DNA of 64,000 bases from Streptomyces sp. NBC_01717 (GTDB lineage: Bacteria > Actinomycetota > Actinomycetes > Streptomycetales > Streptomycetaceae), in NCBI RefSeq assembly GCF_036248255.1, contig NZ_CP109178.1, positions 1,054,001-1,118,000 of the forward strand, given 5' to 3'. Below the pieces are notes generated by a model. The model ran no database searches and was not told the DNA's origin. It saw only the letters and a list, made by a program, of their open reading frames with translations. This document shows, piece after piece, positions 26,779 through 35,811 of the stretch. Position numbers and translations under genes: made by a program. Numbering within the stretch: the stretch's first letter is position 1; each line of letters opens with the position of its first letter.

Positions 26779-27813
26779 ATGGACAGGCGGACGTTTTCCA
26801 GAATTCTCACCGCTGGAGCTGTCGGAGCCTCGCTACCGGCACTGTTGGTGACATCGGCCTCGGCACCCGACCGGGACAAACAAACGGTGCCCTCCATGGG
26901 CCGGCCCGGTAACACGTCTTTCGGCACACTGAAGCAGGTCGATGCCGGGGTCCTGAGCATCGGATACGCCGAGGCCGGCCCCGCCGACGGACCTGCGGTC
27001 GTCCTTCTCCATGGCTGGCCCTACGACATTCACAGCTATGTGGACGTGACACCCTTGCTGGCCGCCAAGGGCTACAGGGTGATCGTCCCGTATCTGCGCG
27101 GTCATGGCACGACGCGCTTCCTTTCGAGCAAGACGTTCCGGAATGCCCAGCAGTCGGTGTTCGCTCTCGACATCATCGCGCTGATGGATGCGCTGAAGAT
27201 CGAGAAGGCGGTCCTCGCCGGCTTCGACTGGGGCGCGCGGACGGCCGACATCATCGCGGCGCTCTGGCCGGCACGCTGCAAGGCACTGGTCTCGGTGACC
27301 GGCTATCTGATCACCAACCGTGAGCGAAACAAGGCGCCGCTGCCGCCGGAGGCCGAGTGGGCATGGTGGTATCAGTACTACTTCGCCACAGAAAGGGGCA
27401 GGCTCGGCCTTGAGAAGTACAAGCACGCTTTCGCGAAGCTCATCTGGAAGAACGTCTCCCCGACGTGGCATTTCGATGACGCGACGTTCGATCGCACTGC
27501 GGCGGCCTTCGACAATCCCGACTGGGTCCCCATCGTGATTCGCAACTACCGCTGGCGACTCAGCCTGGCCGGGGGCGACCCACAATACGATCATCTCGAA
27601 AAGCAACTTGCTCAAAGTCCCGTCATCTCGCTCCCGACGATCACCCTTGACGGTGAGCTGGATCCGTTCACCCCTCCCGGAGACGGTGCCAGTTATCGCG
27701 ACCGCTTCACGGGCGCATACGCCCACCGGACCCTGAAGGGCGTCGGCCACAATCTCCCGCAGGAGGCCCCGGAGGCCTTTGCCGCAGCCGTCGTCGAGGC
27801 CGGCGGCCTTTGA
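26779..27813 (+). CDS. Secreted alpha/beta hydrolase (epoxide hydrolase/haloalkane dehalogenase-like)
   Basis: 344 aa from ATG 26779 with AAAGGAGAG upstream. The N-terminus MDRRTFSRILTAGAVGASLP is a twin-arginine (Tat) signal. The hydrolase core has LLHGWPYDIHSY (oxyanion HGWP), a nucleophile elbow with aspartate rather than serine (LAGFDWGARTA), an acid-loop LDGELDPFTPP and the base histidine in GVGHNLPQEAPEAF. An aspartate nucleophile with HGWP is the epoxide hydrolase/dehalogenase pattern. The gene is somewhat less GC-rich than its neighbours, which may reflect transfer. It converges with the CGNR regulator gene. Confidence 0.9.
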   Translation: MDRRTFSRILTAGAVGASLPALLVTSASAPDRDKQTVPSMGRPGNTSFGTLKQVDAGVLSIGYAEAGPADGPAVVLLHGWPYDIHSYVDVTPLLAAKGYRVIVPYLRGHGTTRFLSSKTFRNAQQSVFALDIIALMDALKIEKAVLAGFDWGARTADIIAALWPARCKALVSVTGYLITNRERNKAPLPPEAEWAWWYQYYFATERGRLGLEKYKHAFAKLIWKNVSPTWHFDDATFDRTAAAFDNPDWVPIVIRNYRWRLSLAGGDPQYDHLEKQLAQSPVISLPTITLDGELDPFTPPGDGASYRDRFTGAYAHRTLKGVGHNLPQEAPEAFAAAVVEAGGL

Positions 27814-27839
27814 TCGGGCGACGCGCCGTTTGCTTACGG

Positions 27840-28397
27840 TCACACCGATGCCGGCTTGCCCGCACGCTTGCGGGCGCGGTAGGCCGCCGCCTTGATCTTG
27901 TTGCCGCACGGATCCATGGCGCACCACTCTCGGCGCGCTCCCCGTGAACGATCGATGTAGATCTGCGTGCACTCGGGATTCGCGCACTCCTTGAGCAGCG
28001 GCATGTCCACCCCGCTGAGGATGTCGATGGCGTCCCGGGCCACGGAGGAGAGTGCCTGCTGCGGCGTGGCTTCGATCCGGCGCCCCGCCGGTGTGAGCTG
28101 CGGAATTGCAGGGGGCGTGCTCGCTGCGCGGTTCACCGGCGCAAGCGCCCCCTCGTCGTAGCTCTCGTTCGCCAGCCTGGCGGTGACCAGCAGGTAGATC
28201 GCCTCTCGAAGAGCCACCGCCTCCTCGACGTCCGACGCCTTGCAGTTCGTGCCCCCGTCAGTGGTTCCGGATTCGCGGAACCAGGAATCGAGACTCTCCG
28301 GCGATCCGAGCATGTCCCAGGGCACGGCGTTGCGTCGTGCGCGCAGTGTTCCCACGAAGTCGAGCGCCACGGCGCCACTGGGAAAGGCGTGTTCCAT
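27840..28397 (-). CDS. CGNR zinc-finger domain transcriptional regulator
   Basis: 185 aa from ATG 28397. The N-terminal ABATE-like stress domain begins FPSGAVALDFVGTLRARR. The C-terminal zinc finger reads CANPECTQIYIDRSRGARRE, then WCAMDPCGNKIKAAAYRARK. The signature CGNR is here CGNK, a conservative change. These proteins are thought to be DNA-binding regulators that respond to stress or ligands. It is divergent from the micro-operon at 28623, whose promoter it may control. Confidence 0.9.
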   Translation of the reverse strand: MEHAFPSGAVALDFVGTLRARRNAVPWDMLGSPESLDSWFRESGTTDGGTNCKASDVEEAVALREAIYLLVTARLANESYDEGALAPVNRAASTPPAIPQLTPAGRRIEATPQQALSSVARDAIDILSGVDMPLLKECANPECTQIYIDRSRGARREWCAMDPCGNKIKAAAYRARKRAGKPASV

Positions 28398-28622
28398 GTC
28401 ACCACCTTGACAGGTGACGAACTTGCATGCAAATATCGTCACCAGCCTGACCAGTGATGCATCTGTGAGCACGTGACACCTGCGGCGTCCGACGCGGACT
28501 CTCCGGCAGTTCGTCTTCGGGGTCGTGCACGTGATCACACGGGTTATCACCATCTCCGGTGCCGCATCTATGGCAACCGGCAACGATCCACGCTTCAGCA
28601 CAACAAGCGCAGGAGGCAACCC

Positions 28623-28799
28623 ATGTCGCCAACAGAGAAGCTTCCGAGCGACGCCGAAGTGGCCCGTCACGCCCGGTTCGGCAAACTGCCGGAGCGCATC
28701 CGCCTGGAGGACACGACCGAAGGGCACGCAGCCACAGTCCTGGATCCGGCGAGGAATGCGTACAACTACGACGAGTGGCTCGTCCGCACGTGTCTGTGA
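28623..28799 (+). CDS. Small conserved-type hypothetical protein (58 aa)
   Basis: 58 aa from ATG 28623, with GCAGGAGGC seven bases upstream, a strong ribosome site. It is hydrophilic and mixed-charge, with SDAEVARHARFGKLPERIRL in the N-terminal half and ARNAYNYDEWLVRTCL at the end. The pattern ARHARFGKLPERI is one I associate with small streptomycete proteins of unknown function. There is no signal or membrane segment. A 28-aa membrane peptide gene follows 37 bases later, and a CGNR regulator is divergent upstream. Confidence 0.72.
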   Translation: MSPTEKLPSDAEVARHARFGKLPERIRLEDTTEGHAATVLDPARNAYNYDEWLVRTCL

Positions 28800-28836
28800 C
28801 GTGCGAGACGCTCCGACCATCCAGCAAGGGATTCGC

Positions 28837-28923
28837 ATGAAGATGTCGATGGCGCTGAAGAGGGTGTCGGTAGCCGTGGGTGTGGTGACCATTGCCTTCG
28901 GCTGCTTCGTCCAACTCTTCTGA
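28837..28923 (+). CDS. 28-aa single-membrane-segment peptide
   Basis: Open from ATG 28837, with CAGCAAGGG seven bases upstream, to a stop at 28923. The peptide starts with MKMSMALKR, a positive N-terminus, followed by one hydrophobic stretch VSVAVGVVTIAFGCFV. It would be an N-in membrane peptide. Its good ribosome site and placement after the 58-aa gene support expression, but so short a frame can arise by chance. Confidence 0.5.
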   Translation: MKMSMALKRVSVAVGVVTIAFGCFVQLF

Positions 28924-29061
28924 AACGCCCCCTCACCACGGGAGATCTGAAGCCGTGGGTGTGGGCCCGCGGTCCCCATCCCGCCAACCCGCCCTGGCCG
29001 TCAGCCAAGGGCTCGTGGACAACCGGTAGGACCTAGTCACGCCTCTGGGCGTGGCGCTGCT

Positions 29062-29088
29062 GGTCCGCGCCCCTGACAGGCGCGGACC
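29062..29088 (-). terminator. 10-bp hairpin past the AraC-family gene
   Basis: GGTCCGCGCC (29062-29071) pairs perfectly with GGCGCGGACC (29079-29088). It lies 29 bases beyond the stop of the minus-strand regulator gene and could also serve the small genes on the other strand. Confidence 0.65.
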
Positions 29089-29116
29089 GACGGCGGGAGG
29101 CGGCGTGACCGAGCGT

Positions 29117-30046
29117 CTACTCCTGGACGATCACCGCGGTTTGGAGGCGAGCTGCGTCCTGACCCGGCGGGGCTCCGAACATGCGCCGGTACTCGCGGCT
29201 GAACTGCGACGGGCTGTCGTACCCGACTGCGTGTCCAATCGCAGCCACGTCGTGCGACGCCGCGATGAGTTGAATGCGGGCCCTCTGGAGTCGGAGTTGC
29301 TTCTGGTACTGCAGCGGACTCATGGCGGTCACCGCACGGAAGTGCCGGTTGAGCGAGGAGACGCTCATGCCGACTTCGCGGGCGAGGTCCTCGATGCGGA
29401 TCACCTGGTCATAGTGATTCTTGATCCACTCGGTCGCGCGGGCGACGAGGGTCATGCGGCTGTCGGCCAGGCCGATCTGCCTGACCAGGGCCGCCTGGGG
29501 CCCGTTCAGCAGTCGCCAGTGGATCTCGCGTCGCACGCCGGGCGCCAATACCGGAATGTCACGTGGCTCGTCCAGCAGGCGCAGCAGCCGGACGACAGCG
29601 TCGAGCAGCTTGTCGTCGGCGTTGCTGGTCGCGATGCCCGGTCCGTCATGAGAGGGGACGTCGGCGGGGCCGGCTTCCACCAGCAGTTGCGCGACGACCG
29701 CGGGTTGCAACGGAAGCCCGAACGCGAGAAACGGCTCGGCGGGCGTGGCGTCGGTGATCTGTGAGGTCAGGGGAAGGTCGACAGTCGCGACGAGATACTG
29801 GCCCGAGTGGTAGTCGAAGACTCGGTCATTGAGGACCGAGCGCTTCGCCCCCTGGGCCACCAGGGCGATCATGGGTTCGGTGACCGTGCCCAGCGGTTCG
29901 GTCACGTGCTCGGTCGAGAACACCGTCATTCCCTCGACCCGCACCGGGCGTGGACTGCCTGCGGCAAGCCGCGCGATCCGGTTGCGAACTTCGTCCAGGT
30001 GATGCACCACACCAGTGGACCATGGAATTGTGCGCGAGGCCAACAT
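29117..30046 (-). CDS. AraC-family transcriptional regulator
   Basis: 309 aa from ATG 30046; a TTG ten codons earlier and GTGs shortly after are alternatives because no strong ribosome site is seen. The N-terminal AraC_N-type cupin region is present (TEPMIALVAQGAKRSVLNDR, GQYLVATVDLPLTSQITDA). The C-terminal double HTH is clear: DLAREVGMSVSSLNRHFRA and AIGHAVGYDSPSQFSREYRR. It probably activates or represses the divergent aldo/keto reductase gene 141 bases away in response to a small ligand. Confidence 0.92.
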   Translation of the reverse strand: MLASRTIPWSTGVVHHLDEVRNRIARLAAGSPRPVRVEGMTVFSTEHVTEPLGTVTEPMIALVAQGAKRSVLNDRVFDYHSGQYLVATVDLPLTSQITDATPAEPFLAFGLPLQPAVVAQLLVEAGPADVPSHDGPGIATSNADDKLLDAVVRLLRLLDEPRDIPVLAPGVRREIHWRLLNGPQAALVRQIGLADSRMTLVARATEWIKNHYDQVIRIEDLAREVGMSVSSLNRHFRAVTAMSPLQYQKQLRLQRARIQLIAASHDVAAIGHAVGYDSPSQFSREYRRMFGAPPGQDAARLQTAVIVQE

Positions 30047-30186
30047 GATCCGGGCAAGGTTGAGCGGATTGTGCAACGATCCGCGCGCATCGGTCTAGGA
30101 GATCGCCAGGCGGCGGGGTCGAATGGAGGGGCACCGGGATGGCCTCCACGGCGTCCCCGAACATCGTTCCGCCAGGGAGTTCCACC

Positions 30187-31269
30187 ATGTCGCTCGATTC
30201 CTACGTCACGCTCGGCCGCTCGGGTCTGCGCGTCAGCCCCTTCACGCTGGGCACGATGACCTTCGGTGAGGATCACGGGTGGGGCAGCAGCCCACAGGAG
30301 TCCGCGAACATCCTGGCTGCCTATCTGGGCCGGGGCGGCAACTCGATCGACACCGCCAACATCTACACCAACGGCCACTCCGAGAAGATCATCGGCGACT
30401 ACTTCGCGAGCCGGTCCGCGCTGCGCGACCGGGTCGTGATCGGGACGAAGTTCTTCGGCAACCTGTACGAGAACGACCCCAACGGCGGCGGACCCGGCCG
30501 GAAGGCGATCGTGCAACAGATGGAGAACTCGCTGCGGCGTCTGCAGACCGACTACGTCGACATCTACTGGCTGCACAATTTCGACCCGACCACGCCGGTC
30601 GAGGAGACGCTCCGCGCACTGGATGACCTGATCCGCGACGGGAAGGTCCGTTACGTCGGATTCTCCGACGTGCCGGCGTGGGCTGCTGCCGAGGCGGCCA
30701 CCATCGCGCGTTTCCGCGGGTGGTCTCCGATCATCGCGCTGCAGTTGGAGTACTCCCTGCTCGAGCGCACCTCGGAGGGGGAGTTGATCCCCATGGCTCA
30801 GGCCCTGGGCATGGGCGTGATGCCATGGGGCCCGCTGAAGAGCGGCTTCCTGTCCGGCAAGTACTCCAGCGCCACCACCGGCCCGGTCGACACCACGCGC
30901 ACGCAGCTGGTCGGTGCCCCGAGCGAGGCCGACTATGTCGTGATCGACGCGCTCAACGCCGTCGCCGGCGAAGTGGGCGCCAGTCCCGCCGCGGTGGCCC
31001 TGGCCTGGGTGCAGGGTCGTCCCGGGATCACCTCCACTCTGGTCGGCGCGCGCCGCATGGACCAGTTCGAGGCCAACCTGCATGCCCTGGACCTGACCCT
31101 CACGGAGGCCCAGCGCGCTGTGCTGGACGGTGTGTCCGCTCCCACGCTGAACTTCCCCGCCGACAACAACAGGACGTTGGCGCCGATGATCCAGTTCGGC
31201 GGAGCCACCGTGGACGGGCGCCCGTCGACGGTGTCGCCACTACTGCAGGCCGACAGCGCCCGCTACTGA
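30187..31269 (+). CDS. Aldo/keto reductase
   Basis: 360 aa from ATG 30187 with CAGGGAG upstream. The AKR barrel is complete: YVTLGRSGLRVSPFTLGTM, catalytic aspartate and tyrosine in NSIDTANIYTNGHSEKIIGD, lysine in DRVVIGTKFFG and histidine in VDIYWLHNFD. The NADPH-binding C-terminal loop (GITSTLVGARRMDQFEANL) is present. It reduces aldehydes or ketones using NADPH in the cytoplasm. The AraC-type regulator is encoded divergently, the usual arrangement for regulation of such a gene. Confidence 0.95.
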   Translation: MSLDSYVTLGRSGLRVSPFTLGTMTFGEDHGWGSSPQESANILAAYLGRGGNSIDTANIYTNGHSEKIIGDYFASRSALRDRVVIGTKFFGNLYENDPNGGGPGRKAIVQQMENSLRRLQTDYVDIYWLHNFDPTTPVEETLRALDDLIRDGKVRYVGFSDVPAWAAAEAATIARFRGWSPIIALQLEYSLLERTSEGELIPMAQALGMGVMPWGPLKSGFLSGKYSSATTGPVDTTRTQLVGAPSEADYVVIDALNAVAGEVGASPAAVALAWVQGRPGITSTLVGARRMDQFEANLHALDLTLTEAQRAVLDGVSAPTLNFPADNNRTLAPMIQFGGATVDGRPSTVSPLLQADSARY

Positions 31270-31795
31270 CCACCACTCCGGGACACACGACGAATGGTCC
31301 CTTCGTCAGGGTCTTCATTCATGGCATCGCGGTTCCAGGACGCGGGCGCGTCGTGGTTCTCAGTAGGGCAGAGGCCGCCCGGACGGGGTTCGCAGGTCGA
31401 GGGGCGGCGGCCCCGAGACCGGTGGTGGTGGGCGGCGGACAATTCTGATGCGGCTCACTGCCACCACCTCCTGGCGCTCACCGGGTATGTGCCCAGGCGC
31501 GTCCGCGGCAATCCTGCGGCGGGAAATACGTCCACGTCGGAGGACCTTCGTGCCGGCCGGCCCAACCGGAACGGCCCCTCCGAAGGGGCCTGTCCGGCCC
31601 GGCCCCGGGAGCAGGGCCCCGCACACCACGCCGCCCCTGGGCACGGGTTCTGACGGTCGAACCGTAGAGCCGATCCGGCCCCGCAGACGTCGGTCGGGGA
31701 GCTGTGTTGTGCTCGAGCGAGGCGACGGTCGGATTGCCGGACCCGCCCGGCAGCCGCAGGCTGGGAGCATGGGGCGAGCTGACCACGCCACACAC
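31270..31795. other. Intergenic region before the alcohol dehydrogenase gene
   Basis: 526 bases without a supported gene. It holds a small hairpin (GGCCCCT at 31573-31579 with AGGGGCC at 31584-31590). The dehydrogenase frame continues open upstream, but the residues there are Pro/Arg/Gly-rich and not conserved-looking. Confidence 0.45.
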
Positions 31796-32800
31796 ATGCT
31801 CAGCGGCTGGGCTGTCGGGACACCTGGGCCCATGCGTACCGGTCCCCTGGTACCGGCACATCGCCCGGTGGCCGCGCCCGGCCCGGATGAACTTCTGCTG
31901 GAGGTGGAAGCGTGCGGTGTCTGCCGCACCGACCTGCACCTCGCCGAGGGTGATCTCACCCCCCACCGTCCGTCGACCATTCCCGGCCACGAGATCGTCG
32001 GCCGTGTGGCATCCGTCGGCGAGGCGGTCAGCATGTTCCGCGTGGGTGACCGGGTCGGCGGCGCCTGGTTGCGCAGTACCTGCGGGTCCTGCCGTTACTG
32101 CAGAGCGGGACGGGAGAATCTCTGCCCCAGGTCCACGTACACGGGATGGGACAGGGACGGCGGATTCGCAGACCTCGTCCTCGTTCCCGAGGCGTTCGCC
32201 TATCCTCTCCCCGAGACACAGGACGCGGCCCTGCTCGCTCCTCTCCTGTGCGCCGGAATCATCGGCTACCGGTCGCTGAGGCGGAGCGCGTTGCCGACGG
32301 GCGGCCGGCTCGGAATCTACGGCTTCGGCGCGTCGGCTCATCTGGCCGCCCAGGTGGCTCTGTCCGAGGGCGCAACCGTCCATGTGATGACGCGTTCCGC
32401 GCAGGCGCGTGAACTCGCCATGTCCCTGGGTGCCTCATCGGTCGGCGGTGCCTACGACAGTCCACCCGAGCCGCTGGACTCGGCGATCCTGTTCGCTCCC
32501 GTGGGTGACCTGGTCCCGGTGGCTCTGGAGGCGCTGGACCGGTCGGGCACCCTCGCGATCGCCGGAATCCATCTCACCGACATTCCTGTGCTCAACTACC
32601 AGCGACATCTCTTCCAGGAACGGAATCTGCGCAGCGTCACCTCCAACACCCGCCAGGACGGCCGCGAGTTCCTCGATCTCGCCGAGCGCATCGGCATCCA
32701 GGTCACCGTGAGCCGGTATCCGCTGAACCGGGCTGATCAGGCACTGACCGACCTGGCCGCGGACCGGGTGAACGGAGCCGCGGTGCTCACCGCCGACTGA
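31796..32800 (+). CDS. Zinc-dependent alcohol dehydrogenase
   Basis: 334 aa from ATG 31796 ([13 protein letters not shown]); an ATG at 31769 is an alternative. Medium-chain dehydrogenase features: catalytic zinc site [16 protein letters not shown] and [14 protein letters not shown], four structural-zinc cysteines in [15 protein letters not shown], and a Rossmann segment [18 protein letters not shown]. It matches the group often called AdhA or alcohol dehydrogenase AdhP-like that oxidises alcohols with NAD(P). The C-terminus overlaps the converging M20 peptidase gene by 14 bases. Confidence 0.93.
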   Translation: MLSGWAVGTPGPMRTGPLVPAHRPVAAPGPDELLLEVEACGVCRTDLHLAEGDLTPHRPSTIPGHEIVGRVASVGEAVSMFRVGDRVGGAWLRSTCGSCRYCRAGRENLCPRSTYTGWDRDGGFADLVLVPEAFAYPLPETQDAALLAPLLCAGIIGYRSLRRSALPTGGRLGIYGFGASAHLAAQVALSEGATVHVMTRSAQARELAMSLGASSVGGAYDSPPEPLDSAILFAPVGDLVPVALEALDRSGTLAIAGIHLTDIPVLNYQRHLFQERNLRSVTSNTRQDGREFLDLAERIGIQVTVSRYPLNRADQALTDLAADRVNGAAVLTAD

Positions 32801-33893
32801 CACGAATCGCGTTCACCAGTCCGGCAACAAGGTTCGCCCGCTCGGTCATGGCTTCGATCACCAGGTACTCGTGGTCGGCGTGGGCACCGCCCCCGACCGC
32901 TCCGAGGCCATCGAGCGTCGGCACCCCCAGTGCGGCCGTGAAGTTGCCGTCGCTTCCGCCGCCGACCGCCTTGCCTTCGAGGTCAGGAAGCAGCTGCTCG
33001 GCCACCGCGAAGAGCTCGGCCGACGCCGACTCGGGCATCGGAGGTCGACCGACAGCGCCCTGAACCGAGAGCTCCGCCCCAGCGAGATGCGGAGCCAATG
33101 CTGCGAACGCAGATTCGATTCTGTCCTTCTCGCCGGCCGACTCGACCCGGACGTCGACGATGACGGTCGCCTCCGCGGGAACGACGTTGTCCAGGGTTCC
33201 TGCGGACGCGACGGTCGGGGTGACAGTCGTGCCGATTTCGGGTCGAGCGAGCGCTGCGATGTCCAGCACCTGGTGCGACGCTTCGATCAGGGCGTTGACC
33301 CCGGCTGCGGGTTCAAGGCCCGCGTGCGACGCCCGGCCCGCAATGGAGACTTGGAACGTGCCGCAGCCTTTTCGGCCCGTCTTCAGGGCTCCGCCGTCGG
33401 CGGCCCCCTCGACCACGAGTACGGCGCCGCAGGCAAGGGCTCGTTCTTCGATGAGAGCTCGAGAGGAGCGGGAGCCGACCTCTTCGTCGGCGGTCACCAG
33501 GATCTCGACGCCTGACAGGTCATCGAGCGTCGCCAGGCCATGAACGGCCTGGACCAGACCGCCGAGCATGTCGAAGACCCCGGGGCCGGTTGCGCGCCCG
33601 TCCTCGACCATGAACGGGCGGCGTTCAAGGGTGCCGAGCGGAAAAACCGTGTCATGGTGACCGAGGATCAGCACTTCGGGATCGTCACCGGCTGACCAGT
33701 GGACGTGCGGCCCTGCTTCGCTCTCCACGAGGACGGCCTGCCCACCGAGGCGGCTCTCGATGACAGCGGCGACGGCTTCGGCCGATGCCGCCAGGGCGTC
33801 GAGGTCGCGCGAGGGGGACTCGATTTCGACGAGTTTCCTGAGGTCCTCGATCATCGCGTCGACAGTCACGTCGACGCTCCTGTTTATCGTCAC
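32787..33893 (-). CDS. M20-family metallopeptidase (carboxypeptidase G2-like)
   Basis: 368 aa from GTG 33893. Zinc ligands and catalytic residues are in place: [14 protein letters not shown] (His, Asp), [12 protein letters not shown] (bridging Asp), [13 protein letters not shown] (catalytic and ligand Glu) and the late [12 protein letters not shown] histidine. The lid/dimerisation domain lies between about residues 180 and 290 ([20 protein letters not shown]). These enzymes remove C-terminal amino acids or deacylate small peptides. It converges with the alcohol dehydrogenase gene. Confidence 0.93.
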   Translation of the reverse strand: MTINRSVDVTVDAMIEDLRKLVEIESPSRDLDALAASAEAVAAVIESRLGGQAVLVESEAGPHVHWSAGDDPEVLILGHHDTVFPLGTLERRPFMVEDGRATGPGVFDMLGGLVQAVHGLATLDDLSGVEILVTADEEVGSRSSRALIEERALACGAVLVVEGAADGGALKTGRKGCGTFQVSIAGRASHAGLEPAAGVNALIEASHQVLDIAALARPEIGTTVTPTVASAGTLDNVVPAEATVIVDVRVESAGEKDRIESAFAALAPHLAGAELSVQGAVGRPPMPESASAELFAVAEQLLPDLEGKAVGGGSDGNFTAALGVPTLDGLGAVGGGAHADHEYLVIEAMTERANLVAGLVNAIRVSRR

Positions 33894-33934
33894 GTCGCAA
33901 GGCTACTTGGTACGCCACGACGGAACGGGGTGGA

Positions 33935-34128
33935 GCCCGCGCCCGCCGGGTTGTCGAGCGCACCGACTCCCGGCACGACCGCGGCTTCAAGAAGCGCGCC
34001 CCATCTGCACCGACCGCAGGGCCCGTGTCATCGAGGCGTTCATCGCGCTCGCCGACGCGATCACCGTCGTACCCCGCCTTCCGGCCCACGCCTGCACCAG
34101 CCACAGCAGGGACACCCGCCCTAGCTGA
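33935..34128 (+). pseudogene. IS5-family transposase C-terminal remnant, frameshifted
   Basis: The frame from about 33947 reads RVVERTDSRHDRGFKKRA, the end of the catalytic core of IS5-type transposases (usually WVVERTHAWNNRGFKK). The frame then shifts near 33998, where two extra C bases seem to be present, and continues ICTDRRARVIEAFIALADAI and RDTRPS to a stop at 34128, as in the usual C-terminus. The rest of the transposase and the terminal repeats are missing, so this is a relic. Confidence 0.82.
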
Positions 34129-34155
34129 TGCCCCTGATCTGTCCGCGCGACCGCC

Positions 34156-34758
34156 TCAGGCGTCACCCCTGAGGCGGTCGCGCTGGATCTGGTGAGCGAG
34201 GGCGCGACGGACAGAGGCCGAAGCGGTGGTGGTGACCTTCGAGGGGACGTCGAGACCACGGCTGATCCGGTCGTACGCGTCCCGGTAGCTGCCGGGTATC
34301 TCTGCCTGATGAAGCATCAGGTCCTCTTCGACCAGGCGCCGCAACTCGTCGACGTTCTGGGGCGTGAAGCGCTTCTTTCCCCGGGCGATGGCGTTGACGT
34401 AGCGCGTACAGCGGGCGGTCTCGTGGAACGTCTCGGAGATCTCCTCGGCGAGGCCCCACAGGCGTCCTTCGAGCCAGGGCTCGTCGTGCTGGTCGAGGGA
34501 GAGGCTCGTCGGGGGCAGCGGGTCGCCCGTCCTGTACTTCGTCACCTGCTTGGACACGGCGGGCTGACTCATGTCGGCGAGTTGGGCAATTCTGTCCTGG
34601 GTCCAGCCGAAGCCGGCGAACAGCTTGATCATTTCGGTGCGCAGCTTCCGCATCTCCTCGCCCGCACGGATGACCTCGTTCATGCCGGCGAGCATCCGCT
34701 CGGCCTGCTCCTCGGTCAGCGTCCCGGGGTTCTGGTGCGCATCCTCTTCGCCTGCCAT
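34156..34758 (-). CDS. Helix-turn-helix DNA-binding protein
   Basis: 200 aa from ATG 34758 (a GTG at 34773 is an alternative). A helix-turn-helix is clear around residues 50-80: LFAGFGWTQDRIAQLADMSQ followed by PAVSKQVTKYR. The C-terminal half is helical and charged, with no recognised ligand domain. It is divergent from an alpha/beta hydrolase, and a 28-bp near-perfect palindrome lies between the two starts. Autoregulation plus control of the hydrolase is the simplest reading. Confidence 0.75.
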   Translation of the reverse strand: MAGEEDAHQNPGTLTEEQAERMLAGMNEVIRAGEEMRKLRTEMIKLFAGFGWTQDRIAQLADMSQPAVSKQVTKYRTGDPLPPTSLSLDQHDEPWLEGRLWGLAEEISETFHETARCTRYVNAIARGKKRFTPQNVDELRRLVEEDLMLHQAEIPGSYRDAYDRISRGLDVPSKVTTTASASVRRALAHQIQRDRLRGDA

Positions 34759-34789
34759 GGCTCGGTTATACACCCGAGCGCTTCTCGGC

Positions 34790-34817
34790 CATAACCGGGT
34801 TGTACAACCTGGTTATG
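34790..34817. promoter_or_regulatory. 28-bp near-perfect palindrome, probable operator
   Basis: CATAACCGGGTTGT (34790-34803) is followed by ACAACCTGGTTATG, complementary at all but one symmetric pair. It is centred in the divergent promoter region. A partial GGTTATACACC copy occurs at 34764-34774, near the regulator start. Probably the binding site of the adjacent HTH protein. Confidence 0.72.
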
Positions 34818-34835
34818 ACTGGCAGGGTTCCCGTC

Positions 34836-35690
34836 ATGCCTACCTTCTCCGCACCTGACGGAACCCGGCTCGCCTATCGCGCGATCGGCGAGGGCGACCC
34901 GGTCGTCTGCCTCCCGGGAGGCCCCACGGACTCCCGCTACCTCGGCGACCTCGGCGGCCTGTCCACGCACCGCCGGCTGATCGTCCTGGACCTGCGCGGC
35001 ACCGGCCGGTCCGCGATACCCGAAGACACCTCCTCCTACCGCTGCGATCGCCTGGTCGACGACGTCGAGGCGCTGCGTGAACACCTCGGTCTTCCTCGGA
35101 TGGACCTGCTCGGCCACTCCGCCGGCACGAATATTGCGACGCAATACGCGGCTCGGTACCCGAAGTACGTCAGCAAGCTCGCGTTGATCGGACCCAGCAC
35201 GAGAGCTGTCGGTATAGCGATCACCGGGGAGACGCGACGCGAGCTCGCGCAGCTTCGCAGAGACGAGCCGTGGTTCCCGGCGGCGTTCGCCGCCCTGGAG
35301 GCGATCACCACGGGCACGGGCAGCGACTCGGAGGCCATCACCCCCTTCTTCTACGGCCGCTGGGACGCCGTGGCACGGAAACACCATGCAGCCGGCCGGC
35401 CGAGCAACCAGGAAGCGGTCGCCCTCTTCGCGGCCGAGGGCGCCTTCAGCCCGGAGTCCACTCGTGCGGCGCTCGCCGCCCTCGAGACCCCTGTCCTGCT
35501 GCTCGCCGGGGAGTGCGACTTGAACAGCCCCCCTCAGTCGGCGGCCGAGTTCGCGGGACTGTTCCCTGACGCCACGCTCGTGGTGCAGCCGGGGGCGGGG
35601 CACTATCCCTGGCTCGACGACGCCGACCGGTTCGTGGCGGCCACTGCGACATTCCTGGGGCGAGGGCCTGCTCACGCACCTGGAGTCTGA
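34836..35690 (+). CDS. Alpha/beta hydrolase (proline iminopeptidase-like)
   Basis: 284 aa from ATG 34836 (GGCAGGG upstream). An ATG at 34815, inside the palindrome, would add seven residues. The fold is complete: FSAPDGTRLAYRAIGEGDPV, oxyanion CLPGGPTDSRYL, the strand-five nucleophile GHSAGTN (serine), the acid in LLLAGECDLNSPP and the histidine in PGAGHYPWLDD. The PGGPTDS type suggests a proline iminopeptidase-like or small-ester hydrolase. It is likely under the adjacent divergent HTH regulator. Confidence 0.9.
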   Translation: MPTFSAPDGTRLAYRAIGEGDPVVCLPGGPTDSRYLGDLGGLSTHRRLIVLDLRGTGRSAIPEDTSSYRCDRLVDDVEALREHLGLPRMDLLGHSAGTNIATQYAARYPKYVSKLALIGPSTRAVGIAITGETRRELAQLRRDEPWFPAAFAALEAITTGTGSDSEAITPFFYGRWDAVARKHHAAGRPSNQEAVALFAAEGAFSPESTRAALAALETPVLLLAGECDLNSPPQSAAEFAGLFPDATLVVQPGAGHYPWLDDADRFVAATATFLGRGPAHAPGV

Positions 35691-35720
35691 AACGCCCTGG
35701 CCGACACCGGCTCGGCCGAC

Positions 35721-35767
35721 GGTGGGAGAGCAACCGGATGCCCATCGGGATCGGTTGTTCTCCCACC
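35721..35767. terminator. Long hairpin between converging genes
   Basis: GGTGGGAGAGCAACCG (35721-35736) pairs with CGGTTGTTCTCCCACC (35752-35767), with one mismatch that can be a G-U pair. It lies between the hydrolase stop (35690) and the GAPDH stop (35812). Confidence 0.75.
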
Positions 35768-35811
35768 GCCGCCCCACCTGCCGGGACAGCCGATCGGACG
35801 GTCCGTCGAGA

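Noticed and set aside
31448..31795. N-terminal extension of the alcohol dehydrogenase
   Set aside because: The extra residues are Pro/Arg/Gly-rich and the dehydrogenase fold starts at about 31796.
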